Source of the DNA: Lachnospiraceae bacterium UBA7050
Lineage (GTDB): Bacteria; Bacillota; Clostridia; Lachnospirales; Lachnospiraceae
Assembly: GCA_002493905.1 (NCBI GenBank)
Contig: DLAJ01000021.1
Location: forward strand, 28,885 to 59,640
DNA: 30,756 nucleotides
Direction of reading: 5' to 3'
Shown: positions 7,719 through 16,129 of the stretch, one piece after another
How positions within the stretch are numbered: the first letter of the stretch is position 1
How the letters are laid out: every line of letters starts with the position of its first letter
Position numbers and translations under genes: made by a program
Notes under the pieces: generated by a model
Databases searched by the model: none
What the model was told of the DNA's origin: nothing
What the model saw: only the letters and a program-made list of their open reading frames with translations

Positions 7719-9194
7719 TCATAACAGTTTCACTTTGATTACGACAGGAAGATCGCTCTTTACGCTTGTTGTCGTGAAATGCAGGCCGTCCTTATCCTTC
7801 GTCCAGTCAATGCGTTCGTCGAAGCCGAGAATGGATACGTCTTCAACCAGCCCGTGGAAAAGCGGTTTATTCTGGTCGCTGCTGTCAGCCAGCGACCGGA
7901 TTGTGATGCGGCCGTCTTCCGGATATTTCATACAGACTGCATAGAGGCAGCCGCCTGCGATGGTAAATCTAAAATCCTCACTTGTATAACGGCTGCCGGA
8001 AGAATCGCAGAACTGACCGGATACTTCTGTGGTCGGACCCTCCTCCGAGTAACGCCACACATGGGCATTGTAAATGGCTTCTCCGTTGACTAAGAGCCAT
8101 GCGCCGATCTCCTTAAGGATCTTGGTATCCTGTTCAGGGATGGTGCCGTCCGCCTTAGGTCCGACGTTTAAGAGAAGGTTTCCGTTTTTGCTTACCACAT
8201 CGACCAGATAGCAGACGATATCCTGCGTCGTCTTGTAATCCAGACTCGTCGTATAGCACCATGAATTATGTGCGATTGCCGTGTCCGTCTGCCAATGATA
8301 AGGCTTGGCATCGGCAAATTTACCGCGCTCCACATCGACAATACCGCTTCCGAACATCATGGCGTCGTGTTTATAGCAGATACCGACATCTATACCCCAC
8401 TCTTTACCGCGGTTATAATAATATGCCGCAAGTTTTTTGAGATAAGGCTTCCATGAGACATGCTGTATCCACCAGTCAAAATAAAGAATGGCAGGGCGGT
8501 ATTTATCAATGAGTTCCGCCGTACGCACAAGCCAGTCTTCCAGATATTCCTGTGTTGGGATTGGCGTGTCGGTCAGGCTTGACTGGTCGGGCTGCTTCTG
8601 AATAGAAGGCCAGTAAAAATCTCCGCGCTTCAGAGGCTCGTGGATATCCGAGTCAAAATCTTTTCCGTTTCCCATAAACCAAAGGTGTTCCGCGCGGTGG
8701 GAGGATGTGGCGAAGGTGATGCCGCGGCGCGCAAGCGCTTCCTTCAGCTCACCGATACAGTCCCGCTTCGGTCCCATTTTTGCGGCGTTAAACTCGGAGA
8801 GGTCACTGTCATACATCTGGAAGCCGTCATGGTGCTCGGCAACCGGGACGACATATTTTGCGCCCGCCTCTTCAAAGAGGGCTGCCCACTCATCAGGGTC
8901 AAATTTTGGAGCAGTAAACATTGGAATAAAGTCCTTGTAGCCAAAATCCTTGTGTGGTCCGTAAGTTTTTATGTGATGTTCAAATTCTTCGGTTCCCTGA
9001 ATATACATATTGCGGGAATACCACTCGTTGTTAAATGCCGGAACACTGTAAAGTCCCCAGTGGATGAAGATGCCGAACTTGGCGTTTTCAAACCATTCCG
9101 GCATTTTGAACCCCGATAAGGATTCCCAGTCGTCCCGGTAAGGGCCCCGGGCAATCACCTGATCGATCTGTGCAAGATATTCTTCCTGTGTCAT
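7719..9194 (-). CDS. GH29 alpha-L-fucosidase, cytoplasmic
   Basis: 491-residue glycoside hydrolase of family 29, which releases L-fucose from glycans with retention of configuration. Family signatures seen are KFGIFIHWGLYSVPAF (about 39-54), the VAEHHDGFQMYDS block (118-130), NLLLNVGPKADG, and the LYFDWW motif whose D240 is the expected nucleophile. The acid/base residue varies in this family and cannot be named. No signal peptide or membrane segment is present, so it acts on imported substrate. The start ATG is seven bases after GAGGAGGG. It lies between a binding lipoprotein and a regulator gene, pointing to use of fucosylated oligosaccharides such as host mucin or milk glycans (inference). 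Confidence 0.93.
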   Translation of the reverse strand: MTQEEYLAQIDQVIARGPYRDDWESLSGFKMPEWFENAKFGIFIHWGLYSVPAFNNEWYSRNMYIQGTEEFEHHIKTYGPHKDFGYKDFIPMFTAPKFDPDEWAALFEEAGAKYVVPVAEHHDGFQMYDSDLSEFNAAKMGPKRDCIGELKEALARRGITFATSSHRAEHLWFMGNGKDFDSDIHEPLKRGDFYWPSIQKQPDQSSLTDTPIPTQEYLEDWLVRTAELIDKYRPAILYFDWWIQHVSWKPYLKKLAAYYYNRGKEWGIDVGICYKHDAMMFGSGIVDVERGKFADAKPYHWQTDTAIAHNSWCYTTSLDYKTTQDIVCYLVDVVSKNGNLLLNVGPKADGTIPEQDTKILKEIGAWLLVNGEAIYNAHVWRYSEEGPTTEVSGQFCDSSGSRYTSEDFRFTIAGGCLYAVCMKYPEDGRITIRSLADSSDQNKPLFHGLVEDVSILGFDERIDWTKDKDGLHFTTTSVKSDLPVVIKVKLL

Positions 9195-9245
9195 AGCATT
9201 ACCCTCCTCTTTTTGCTTGTAGAAAAATTCTTGATCCTAAAAAAA

Positions 9246-10988
9246 TCAGCGAAATGTATTTTTTCGTGCCTCGTCCTGCGCTATGGCATCGGCAAGATCA
9301 TATTCGTAAACCTGTTCATAACCCAATGCATTTAAGCGTTCACGCATTTCTTCGTGGTATTGGTAAAAGGTTTCTTCGTCCTCCGCAAAGATCATGCGCC
9401 ATGAATAATCCGTGATTACGGAACGGCACTGGGAGCGCATAATAAAAAGCTCGTTGGTTTCTTCCTCAGAGACATAGCCCATGCCGGAAGCCGATAGAAG
9501 CATATGATGTTCTGCCAGATAGGACATGGTGTCCGTGCTTCCCGTATATGCCTGCCAGTCAAGATCGAGGGGCGTAGAATGTTCTTCTTTTTGGACAGAC
9601 GGCCATAGCTGATAATAATAGGTATATCCGTCCGGTGAATATTCTGCGGGAGAGACCGCTTTATAATTTAGCTGGGAAATGCCGCCGGCCCATGTACCGC
9701 CGCCCCATTCCTCAGGAACCGGCGTATCTTGCTGGCTGAATGCCGCCTTGCCGAATTCCGTCAGATATGGGTTTCCGGATTCATCAACATCCCATGTCAG
9801 GCCCTGCGGCCCGGCACCACCGTAGTTCACCTGCGCAGTGTTAATCATAATACCTTCCGGTGAGTACAGCCAGTCGATAAATGCGGCAAGCCGTTCGGGG
9901 TCCTCGGCATTGCTGCCAATGCAGATGACAGCTTTCGGATTGCCGTTGGGAAGGCAGCAGCTGCTGAATATGGTCATGTCGTCGATTGGCGCGAGCATAA
10001 AACCGCGTCCGGCCGCCGTGTTCTCCGTTGTATTATAGGCAGGCTGGCACTGCCACGGCCAACAGGAATACAGGAGGGACCCGTTTGCATATTTTTGGAA
10101 CACACTGTCATAGTTCTGCGTGGCAGAATCGGGATCGACCAGACCGAGTTTATTTGCATCAAAATAGAATTTCAGGACGCGTGTATAGATAGAATCCGGC
10201 TGCGTTAAATCCTGATAATCGGAACCGTCGGCCTTTGCGAGCACGAATCCAAATTCATCGTAACCGTAAAAGCAGCAGGGCTGTTTCGCCGCGTTCATCA
10301 TATTGCCGTCCCAATCCTTAAAAAACGAAAACGCATAAGTAGGCGTGCCGTCTTCAGTTTCCGGACAGAGCGCCTGCATATCTTTCAGTATAGGGAGCAA
10401 ATCCTCCAGAGTATGGATGGGAGGATAACCGAGGCGGGCGTACAGGTCCCAGCGCAAATATGGCCCAAAGGTCGGATTGAGTACATCGCTCGGCGTATCT
10501 GCAGGGAGCAGCGAGATTTCGGACGGTATGGCATACAGCCCATTACCCGGAAGTTTTTCGTTCAGAGCGTCGATCGCAGCGTGATAGGACTGCAGAATCT
10601 GCCTGTCTTCTAAGTATTCAGACATGTCTAAAATGAGATCTGACTCCACAAGCTCGCTGAGCCGCCCTTTTTCGCCGGTTGTGATAATCAGATCGCCAAG
10701 ACTGCCGGCGGCGCAGCGCATCTCGTAAAGCGTATCTCCTCCGCCTGCTACGTTGGGCGCTATAATATTGAGTTCCATGTTAAAGCGGTCGCGCACGATC
10801 TTGGCGAACCAGCCCGACTGGATGCCCTGAAAGTTAGCGAGGCCGTCAAATACATCGATGGTAATAAACTTTTCATAGGGGCATTCTTTGGAGTCATCCT
10901 GCGTACTGCCGCAGCCGCTGAGCATTGTGACGAGCAGTGTGATACAAAGAAGCATTGGTGTCAGGTATTTATGTGTTGTTTTTATCAT
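9246..10988 (-). CDS. Second extracellular sugar-binding lipoprotein
   Basis: 580-residue solute-binding lipoprotein. The start chosen is ATG 10988, which has a GAGG site and gives a clean lipoprotein signal with lipobox L-S-G-C and cysteine at residue 26; a longer in-frame version would place 87 low-complexity residues before the signal. The mature part parallels the protein at 3633-5315: a strand ending in LANF, GWFAKIVRDRFN, LRWDLYARLGYPP, DWLYSPEG, and a conserved GPQGLTWD. It has no permease genes of its own; it probably feeds the permeases at 1111-3553 or partners encoded elsewhere. It sits 22 bp after dacF and 51 bp before the fucosidase gene. Confidence 0.92.
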   Translation of the reverse strand: MIKTTHKYLTPMLLCITLLVTMLSGCGSTQDDSKECPYEKFITIDVFDGLANFQGIQSGWFAKIVRDRFNMELNIIAPNVAGGGDTLYEMRCAAGSLGDLIITTGEKGRLSELVESDLILDMSEYLEDRQILQSYHAAIDALNEKLPGNGLYAIPSEISLLPADTPSDVLNPTFGPYLRWDLYARLGYPPIHTLEDLLPILKDMQALCPETEDGTPTYAFSFFKDWDGNMMNAAKQPCCFYGYDEFGFVLAKADGSDYQDLTQPDSIYTRVLKFYFDANKLGLVDPDSATQNYDSVFQKYANGSLLYSCWPWQCQPAYNTTENTAAGRGFMLAPIDDMTIFSSCCLPNGNPKAVICIGSNAEDPERLAAFIDWLYSPEGIMINTAQVNYGGAGPQGLTWDVDESGNPYLTEFGKAAFSQQDTPVPEEWGGGTWAGGISQLNYKAVSPAEYSPDGYTYYYQLWPSVQKEEHSTPLDLDWQAYTGSTDTMSYLAEHHMLLSASGMGYVSEEETNELFIMRSQCRSVITDYSWRMIFAEDEETFYQYHEEMRERLNALGYEQVYEYDLADAIAQDEARKNTFR

Positions 10989-11010
10989 TGGGAAACCTCG
11001 CAATTTGTTG

Positions 11011-12699
11011 TCATTTGTGGCGGCGCCCTTTCCGGCGCCGTCTGGTCTTCCATGTGGACGACGGAGGTGTTTTGCGTTCCCACCCGGAGGAGGAACGTCT
11101 GCGCGGCTGTCTGAAGCTGAGCCGTATGACGTCTGTCCGGACCGCGGCTTCCGTGCGCGTCCGCCGGTATGTTTTTTTGCGTCCCCGCCAGCGTCTGCGT
11201 TCTGCACGGCGCGACGAAAAATGATAGCTTCTGATATAGGTAACAACATAGAGTAAAACTGCGATCACAACTGCACCGGCGATGATAACTGCCAGCACCT
11301 GTTTGACATTGACAAAAATGATGCGTGGTTCTTCTTCATCCTGTGAGGCTTCGAGAGCCGGAATGGGGATAACCGGTGTTGGTTCCGTCAGCATTTCTTC
11401 CTCCAGTGTGGGCATATCCGCGAAATGAAAGGGCGTTTCTTCAAATTGGAACGGTGCGGTCATATCCTGCGCAATGTCGATTGTTGCCGTACCGACGGGC
11501 TGCCCGTGATAAGAATAAGAGAGCAGGGCGATCGCATTCTCGCTGCCCGTATCATAGGACAGCTCACAGTCAAGATCGGAGAACTCAACACTTACGGGAA
11601 TGATAACCTGTGCCTGCTGGTTCAGGGACAGGATTGCCTCTGAGGAACCAAAGATATCGATATTTGTTTCAAAAAAGTCCGTACTGCTGATGGAGTAGGT
11701 CGTTTCATTCTGGGCGATGTTGACATACTTAAAGTTACTGAAGCCATACTCAAACAGCGCGATTGTGTCCTCAAACTGATAGGGCGATTCTTCCTTGAAG
11801 ATCACGCAGATCAGACGCATGCCGTCCCGCTCCGCGCAGGATACCAGCGTCTCTCTGGCGCTGTCCGTGTAGCCGGTTTTAGAGCCGACAAGATCTGCAA
11901 ATTCATGTCGGCTTCCGTAGCGGTTGCCGGGAATCATGCGGTTATGGGTGGACATAACAATCTCATCCGGCTGTTTGTCCGTGGGCTTAATTGTGTAATA
12001 GGGCGTGCAGGACATTTTGCTGAGCAGCTCGGAAGAAAAAAAAGCGCGTGCAATGAGTGCAAGGTCATAGGCGCAGGTATAGTGCGCGTCGTCAGGCAGA
12101 CCGCTCGGATTGGCAAAATGGGAATTGACGCAGCCAAGCTCTGCGGCACGCGCGTTCATCATATCCACAAATGCGCTCATGGACCCAGCGACATGTTCTC
12201 CGACGGCATTTGCGACCTCATTGGCGCTGGCTACCAAAACGGCATAAAGCGCCTGCTCCATCGGAAGCTCTTCATTTTCGTCCATACCGATATTGGAACC
12301 GTCCCGCGGTACAGAAAACACGGCTTCATGGGACATCACGACCGTCTCATTCATGGAGCTTTGCTCAACGGCGATCAGTGACGTTAAGATTTTTGTTGTA
12401 CTTGCAGGATAGCAGGCATCGTAAATATTTTTGGCGTAAAGGATCGTACCGGTGTTGGCATCCATCAGAATTGCAGACTGCGCGCCGATTTCGGGTCCTT
12501 TCGGCCAGTTGTCAATCTCATTGGTCTGTACCGGCAGCAGCTTGCGTGCTTCTGCTTCCGCTCTGTAATCGACCGGACCATCCGCTAAGACTTTCATGGG
12601 CACGGCAGATAAAAGAAAAACACACAGAACAACGGAAATTATTTTTCTATAAAAAAGAATACCGCGCCCGGCGGATAATTTATCAATAAAAAAGTGCAT
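11011..12699 (-). CDS. dacF: D-alanyl-D-alanine carboxypeptidase (DacF/PBP5 type, S11)
   Basis: 562-residue penicillin-binding protein that trims the terminal D-alanine from peptidoglycan stem peptides outside the membrane. All three active-site motifs are present: SxxK (S100-T-T-K103), SxN (S158-A-N160) and KTG (K274-T-G276). A signal sequence covers about residues 18-39. After the catalytic and C-terminal domains there is a transmembrane helix near residue 465-487 and then a tail of about 75 residues extremely rich in arginine. The start at 12699 has GGAG eight bases upstream; an in-frame ATG at 12744 has none. A long basic tail is unusual for the family, whose members often end in an amphipathic anchor. 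The catalytic part is certain; the tail's role is unknown. Confidence 0.93.
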   Translation of the reverse strand: MHFFIDKLSAGRGILFYRKIISVVLCVFLLSAVPMKVLADGPVDYRAEAEARKLLPVQTNEIDNWPKGPEIGAQSAILMDANTGTILYAKNIYDACYPASTTKILTSLIAVEQSSMNETVVMSHEAVFSVPRDGSNIGMDENEELPMEQALYAVLVASANEVANAVGEHVAGSMSAFVDMMNARAAELGCVNSHFANPSGLPDDAHYTCAYDLALIARAFFSSELLSKMSCTPYYTIKPTDKQPDEIVMSTHNRMIPGNRYGSRHEFADLVGSKTGYTDSARETLVSCAERDGMRLICVIFKEESPYQFEDTIALFEYGFSNFKYVNIAQNETTYSISSTDFFETNIDIFGSSEAILSLNQQAQVIIPVSVEFSDLDCELSYDTGSENAIALLSYSYHGQPVGTATIDIAQDMTAPFQFEETPFHFADMPTLEEEMLTEPTPVIPIPALEASQDEEEPRIIFVNVKQVLAVIIAGAVVIAVLLYVVTYIRSYHFSSRRAERRRWRGRKKTYRRTRTEAAVRTDVIRLSFRQPRRRSSSGWERKTPPSSTWKTRRRRKGRRHK

Positions 12700-12735
12700 G
12701 GGAAACGCTCCGTCTATAAGAATGATACTAAAAAT

Positions 12736-12763
12736 ATGATACACTATTTTACCCTAAAACCAA
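12736..12763 (-). promoter_or_regulatory. Candidate dacF promoter
   Basis: On the minus strand TTGGTT (12763-12758) and TATCAT (12741-12736) are separated by 16 bp, about 37 bp before the dacF start codon. The -10 is good and the -35 is fair. The surroundings are very A/T-rich, so other placements are possible. Confidence 0.4.
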
Positions 12764-12815
12764 AGAAAAATTGTCCAAAAATTGCAAAATTTTTCGAGCC
12801 TTCTTATTTTAATGC

Positions 12816-12844
12816 TTTCTATTTATAGAAAAAAGGTGTAGAAT
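12816..12844 (+). promoter_or_regulatory. Candidate trmB promoter with inverted repeat
   Basis: TAGAAT at 12839-12844 is a fair -10; the hexamer at a 17-bp spacing (TTTCTA, 12816-12821) is a poor -35. TTTCTA-TTTA-TAGAAA (12816-12831) forms a six-base inverted repeat at the -35 position and could bind a regulator. Downstream, AAAGCC (12863-12868) can pair with GGCTTT (12876-12881) before a T run, a weak attenuator-like element. Confidence 0.35.
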
Positions 12845-12925
12845 ACATACGGATTTTCGAGGAAAGCCTTTCTGTGGCTTTTTGGAAGGACGAAATACGC
12901 AAAATAGGGGAGAGGATGCTGTAGT

Positions 12926-13567
12926 ATGAGACTTCGCAATATTTCCGGTTCGCGGGACGTGATTGCCGTAAGTCCTTATGTTGTGAAAGAAGCGCAGCAA
13001 TATCGCGGGAAATGGGCGGAATTGTTTGGAAATACGAATCCGGTCTATGTAGAAGTCGGAATGGGGAAGGGGCAGTTTCTTCATACGCTTGCGTCCCTGC
13101 ATCCCGAGAATAATTATGTCGGTATTGAAAAATACTCGTCGGTGCTCCTGCGCGCTATTCAGAAGATGGAAGCGGACGAGCTGCCGAACTTAAAGCTGCT
13201 CCGGATGGAGGCAGAGGAAATTGCTTCCGTATTCGGAAAAGGGGAAGCGGCCGGTATTTATCTTAATTTTTCGGACCCGTGGCCCAAAGACCGTCATGCA
13301 AAACGGCGTCTGCCTTCCGCGGAATTTCTTGCGCGTTACGATGAAATCGTGGCGGCTGGCGGAAAAATTGAATTTAAGACGGATAACCGGGCGCTGTTTG
13401 ATTTTGCGCTGGAGGAATTGGAGCGCTCTGTCTGGAAGGCGGAATTGGTCACTTACGATCTGCATGCAGACGAAGCGTTGATGCAGGGTAATGTAATGAC
13501 TGAATATGAAGAAAAGTTTTCAGCGGAGGGTAATCCGATCTGCAAGTATGTGCTTGTACGCAAATAG
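12926..13567 (+). CDS. trmB: tRNA (guanine-N7-)-methyltransferase TrmB
   Basis: 213-residue enzyme that methylates N7 of guanine 46 in tRNA using S-adenosylmethionine. Family features are the MRLRNI start, the SAM-binding loop VEVGMGKGQFL, the acidic end of the next strand in NYVGIEKY, the catalytic-region motif NFSDPWPKDRHAKRRL, and IEFKTDN near the C-terminus. Length is normal. The start ATG lies after GGGGAGAGG. The stop codon is only 8 bp before the first antiporter gene, so the two are probably on one transcript, an unexpected pairing of tRNA modification and ion transport. Confidence 0.96.
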   Translation: MRLRNISGSRDVIAVSPYVVKEAQQYRGKWAELFGNTNPVYVEVGMGKGQFLHTLASLHPENNYVGIEKYSSVLLRAIQKMEADELPNLKLLRMEAEEIASVFGKGEAAGIYLNFSDPWPKDRHAKRRLPSAEFLARYDEIVAAGGKIEFKTDNRALFDFALEELERSVWKAELVTYDLHADEALMQGNVMTEYEEKFSAEGNPICKYVLVRK

Positions 13568-13575
13568 GAGGGTAT

Positions 13576-14085
13576 ATGTTTATTTTACTCTATTTATTAT
13601 GGATCATACTGAACGGCCAGCTGACCGCGGAGATTGCGCTGATCGGTCTGCCCGTAGCAGGGCTTGTGTATGCGTTTATCTGTAAATTTATGGGTTATCA
13701 TGTTGGAAACGATTTGTTTCTTGCAAGGGAGTTCTTGAAACTGATCCGATATCTGTTTGTGCTGATCTGGGAAATCCTGAGGGCAAATGCCGTAACGATT
13801 GGAAAGGTTCTGCGTTTTGGAAAGGAAGCATCCCCGGCGATCGTGACATTTGATGTGACGCTGAAAACGGAACTGGGCAGGGCGCTTCTGGCAAATTCCA
13901 TTACACTCACGCCGGGAACAATTACAGTCTCGCTGAGTGAAAACCATTATGTGGTGCATTGTCTTGACAAAAAGTTCGGAGAGGGACTCGATTCGTCGGT
14001 GTTTGTACGTCTGATCGCGGATATGGAGCGGGATTATGAGAGATTTACCGAAAAAAGAAAGAGGAAGAATCATAAAGAGAAATAA
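13576..14085 (+). CDS. mrpE: Mrp-type Na+/H+ antiporter subunit E
   Basis: 169-residue membrane protein with two or three N-terminal helices and a soluble C-terminal domain. It carries the MrpE/MbhA signature: long helix, then a beta segment with LLANSITLTPGTITVSL. The ribosome site GGAGGGT overlaps the trmB stop codon. First gene of a ten-gene antiporter-like operon. The C-terminus ends in a lysine/arginine-rich tail in the cytoplasm. Confidence 0.93.
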   Translation: MFILLYLLWIILNGQLTAEIALIGLPVAGLVYAFICKFMGYHVGNDLFLAREFLKLIRYLFVLIWEILRANAVTIGKVLRFGKEASPAIVTFDVTLKTELGRALLANSITLTPGTITVSLSENHYVVHCLDKKFGEGLDSSVFVRLIADMERDYERFTEKRKRKNHKEK

Positions 14086-14115
14086 AGAGAAAGTGCAAAA
14101 GGAGCGTGAGTTTCA

Positions 14116-14454
14116 ATGAATGATGCAGCTGGCGCATTGGAAAGCGCGTATCAATCGCTGTTTACGGTGGTGCTGATTGTGCTTGCGGTCATGATTTTTT
14201 TGTGCCTGATAAGGGCGATCATGGGGCCGCGTGTGTGTGACCGTGTCGTGGCGGTTAATATGATGGGAACGATGGTCATCGTGACGATTGCGGTGCTGGC
14301 GCTGAAACTGGAAGCGGGATATCTTGCCGATATCGGCATGATTTATGCGGTACTGAGTTTTTTGGCGGTGATCGTGCTGACGAAGGTGTTTATGGGAATC
14401 TACAGAGAGAACCGGGAGAAAAACGCGGGAGGGAAAGATCATGGAAACGCTTGA
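14116..14454 (+). CDS. mrpF: Mrp-type antiporter subunit F
   Basis: 112 residues, three predicted helices. The family signature is visible as IRAIMGPRVCDRVVAVNMM followed by a helix and YLADIGMIYAVLSFLAVI. Corresponds to MbhB in archaeal membrane-bound hydrogenase. The start has GGAG upstream. Its last 14 bases overlap the start of the next gene, indicating translational coupling. Confidence 0.93.
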   Translation: MNDAAGALESAYQSLFTVVLIVLAVMIFLCLIRAIMGPRVCDRVVAVNMMGTMVIVTIAVLALKLEAGYLADIGMIYAVLSFLAVIVLTKVFMGIYRENREKNAGGKDHGNA

Positions 14455-14851
14455 ATGGATACGCTTTTTTGTGGGCGCGGCATTTCTGATCGGCGGTATT
14501 CTGACATTCGCGTTTGAGCTTCTGGGCGTATTCCGGTTTCACTATGTTCTAAACCGGATGCAGATTGCGGCAACCGGGGATACCCTGGGAATCGGTTTTT
14601 CGCTGATCGGGCTGATGATTATGAGCGGCTGGAATTTTACGACGTTGAAGTTTTTTCTGATCGTGATGCTGCTGTGGTTTTCTTCTCCCGTTTCCTCGCA
14701 TATGCTCGCGCGGCTCGAGGTGATGTCAAATCCTCATCTTGCGGATGACTGCGAACTGCCGGAGGAGATTTTAAGCGAAAAGAGCACTAAGACCGATGAA
14801 GGGGACCGGCTGGAGGCGTTTGTTGAGCTGGACGGGGAGGAAAAGAATTGA
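14441..14851 (+). CDS. mrpG: Mrp-type antiporter subunit G
   Basis: 136 residues with three helices in the first 95, matching MrpG/MbhC (FVGAAFLIGGILTFAFELLGVFRF and SSPVSSHMLAR regions split across the helices). The C-terminal 40 residues form an acidic hydrophilic tail of a length not typical of short MrpG proteins. The stop codon is one base before the ATG of the following gene. Confidence 0.9.
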   Translation: METLEWIRFFVGAAFLIGGILTFAFELLGVFRFHYVLNRMQIAATGDTLGIGFSLIGLMIMSGWNFTTLKFFLIVMLLWFSSPVSSHMLARLEVMSNPHLADDCELPEEILSEKSTKTDEGDRLEAFVELDGEEKN

Positions 14852-14852
14852 A

Positions 14853-15140
14853 ATGACGGTATTTATGAATATTTTGTTTCTATTTCTTCTAGTGTGCGCC
14901 ATTGCGGTAAGTTTCACGAAAAATCTATTAAATTCCGTGCTGATTTATATGTCGTTCAGTCTGGTGATGGCGTTGATCTGGATTATGCTGGAGTCGCCGG
15001 ATCTGGCGATTACGGAGGCGGCAGTCGGCGCGGGCGTGACGACGGTACTATTTTTAGTCACGCTGAAAAAGCTTTACAGCGTGCGCACAGGTAAGGATAA
15101 GGAGCGTTCCGCCGGAGAGGAGAAGCAGGATGAACGATAA
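14853..15140 (+). CDS. MbhD-like (DUF4040) antiporter subunit, stand-alone
   Basis: 95-residue, three-helix membrane protein. The signature ESPDLAITEAAVGAGVTTVL matches the MbhD/DUF4040 module that in canonical MrpA is fused near the C-terminus of the large subunit. Here it is a separate gene, as in archaeal Mbh. The start ATG 14853 follows GGGGAGG with a 12-base gap; ATG 14865 is an alternative. The conserved Glu and Asp in the helix may sit in the ion path (family knowledge). It overlaps the next gene by 11 bp. Confidence 0.9.
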   Translation: MTVFMNILFLFLLVCAIAVSFTKNLLNSVLIYMSFSLVMALIWIMLESPDLAITEAAVGAGVTTVLFLVTLKKLYSVRTGKDKERSAGEEKQDER

Positions 15141-16080
15141 AAAACAGAAAAGACCTTTCCGGAATCGGTTTCGCAGTTGGTTTGACGGGGATACGCAGAC
15201 ATTTGACCATGTGATGCCGATGCATGCTCAGGAGGAGCATCAGCTCAGCGAAGAAGAGCGGAAAGAATATGAAGAAGAATATGCGCAGATGCGGGAGCGC
15301 GTATTTCATGTGGAGCACAACCGTGAGATATGGCTTTTCCGCAAATGTTTTGAGATCATGGGTATTGTACTCTGTGTGCTGATGATCTGCGTCCTGCTCA
15401 TAGCAGTGTCGTATCTGCCCCCGACAGGGAATGCGGACAACCCCGCGAACAATGAAGTATCCCAGCTTTATGTTGAGCATGGCATAGAGGATACGGGCGC
15501 AGTCAACTCCGTGACGGGCATGATTTTATCGTATCGCGCGTTCGATACGTTTGGGGAGACAAACGTGCTTTTCATTTCCGGCTGCTGCGTGATGATCCTG
15601 CTTCTGTTAGATCATAAGGCGCAGAAAAATTCTGCCATTGCGAACGACCGGTTTTATGAGCCCAAAAATGATGTGATCTTACAACAGGTTGCGCGTATTC
15701 TTGTGCCGATTGTCTTTATTTTTTCTATTTACGTGATGCTGAACGGGCATCTTTCCCCGGGCGGCGGTTTTTCGGGCGGCGCAATGATGGGAGCGGGCAT
15801 GATTCTTTATGTGTGCGCGTTTGGATTTGATAAGACGCGCCGGTTTTTCAGCGAACGCGTGTATACCTCGGTGAAGGTCACGGCGCTTGTGCTTTACGGC
15901 GTGATGATCACTTATTATTATATTATGGGCGCCAACGGGCTTGAAAACCATATTCCGCTTGGAACACCGGGAGCTATTTTGAGCGCCGGGCTGATTCTGC
16001 CGATTGATTTAGTAGTCGGTTTACAGGTGGCATGTACAATGTATGCGTTTTATGCGCTGTTCCGGCGCGGGGGATTTTAA
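15130..16080 (+). CDS. mrpB: MbhE-MrpB fusion subunit
   Basis: 316-residue protein joining two modules. Residues 1-70 or so are hydrophilic and highly charged, likely cytoplasmic. A helix (about 77-97) and the following 80 residues (NEVSQLYVEHGIEDTGAVNSV onward, ending in a second helix) resemble MbhE. From about residue 180 to the end is an MnhB/MrpB domain with its hallmark NGHLSPGGGFSGGAMMGAG. In archaeal Mbh, MbhE and MbhF (MrpB) are separate neighbouring genes; in canonical Mrp the MbhE part belongs to MrpA. The start has AGGAGAAG upstream. Confidence 0.88.
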   Translation: MNDKKQKRPFRNRFRSWFDGDTQTFDHVMPMHAQEEHQLSEEERKEYEEEYAQMRERVFHVEHNREIWLFRKCFEIMGIVLCVLMICVLLIAVSYLPPTGNADNPANNEVSQLYVEHGIEDTGAVNSVTGMILSYRAFDTFGETNVLFISGCCVMILLLLDHKAQKNSAIANDRFYEPKNDVILQQVARILVPIVFIFSIYVMLNGHLSPGGGFSGGAMMGAGMILYVCAFGFDKTRRFFSERVYTSVKVTALVLYGVMITYYYIMGANGLENHIPLGTPGAILSAGLILPIDLVVGLQVACTMYAFYALFRRGGF

Positions 16081-16129
16081 GTCCCCATGAAACAAAGGAA
16101 TGTTTCTTCTAAGGATCAGGAGGTGCGGC

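Noticed and set aside
10989..11249. N-terminal extension of the second binding protein
   Set aside because: It would bury the lipoprotein signal behind 87 basic low-complexity residues and overlaps the end of dacF; the ATG at 10988 has a proper ribosome site.
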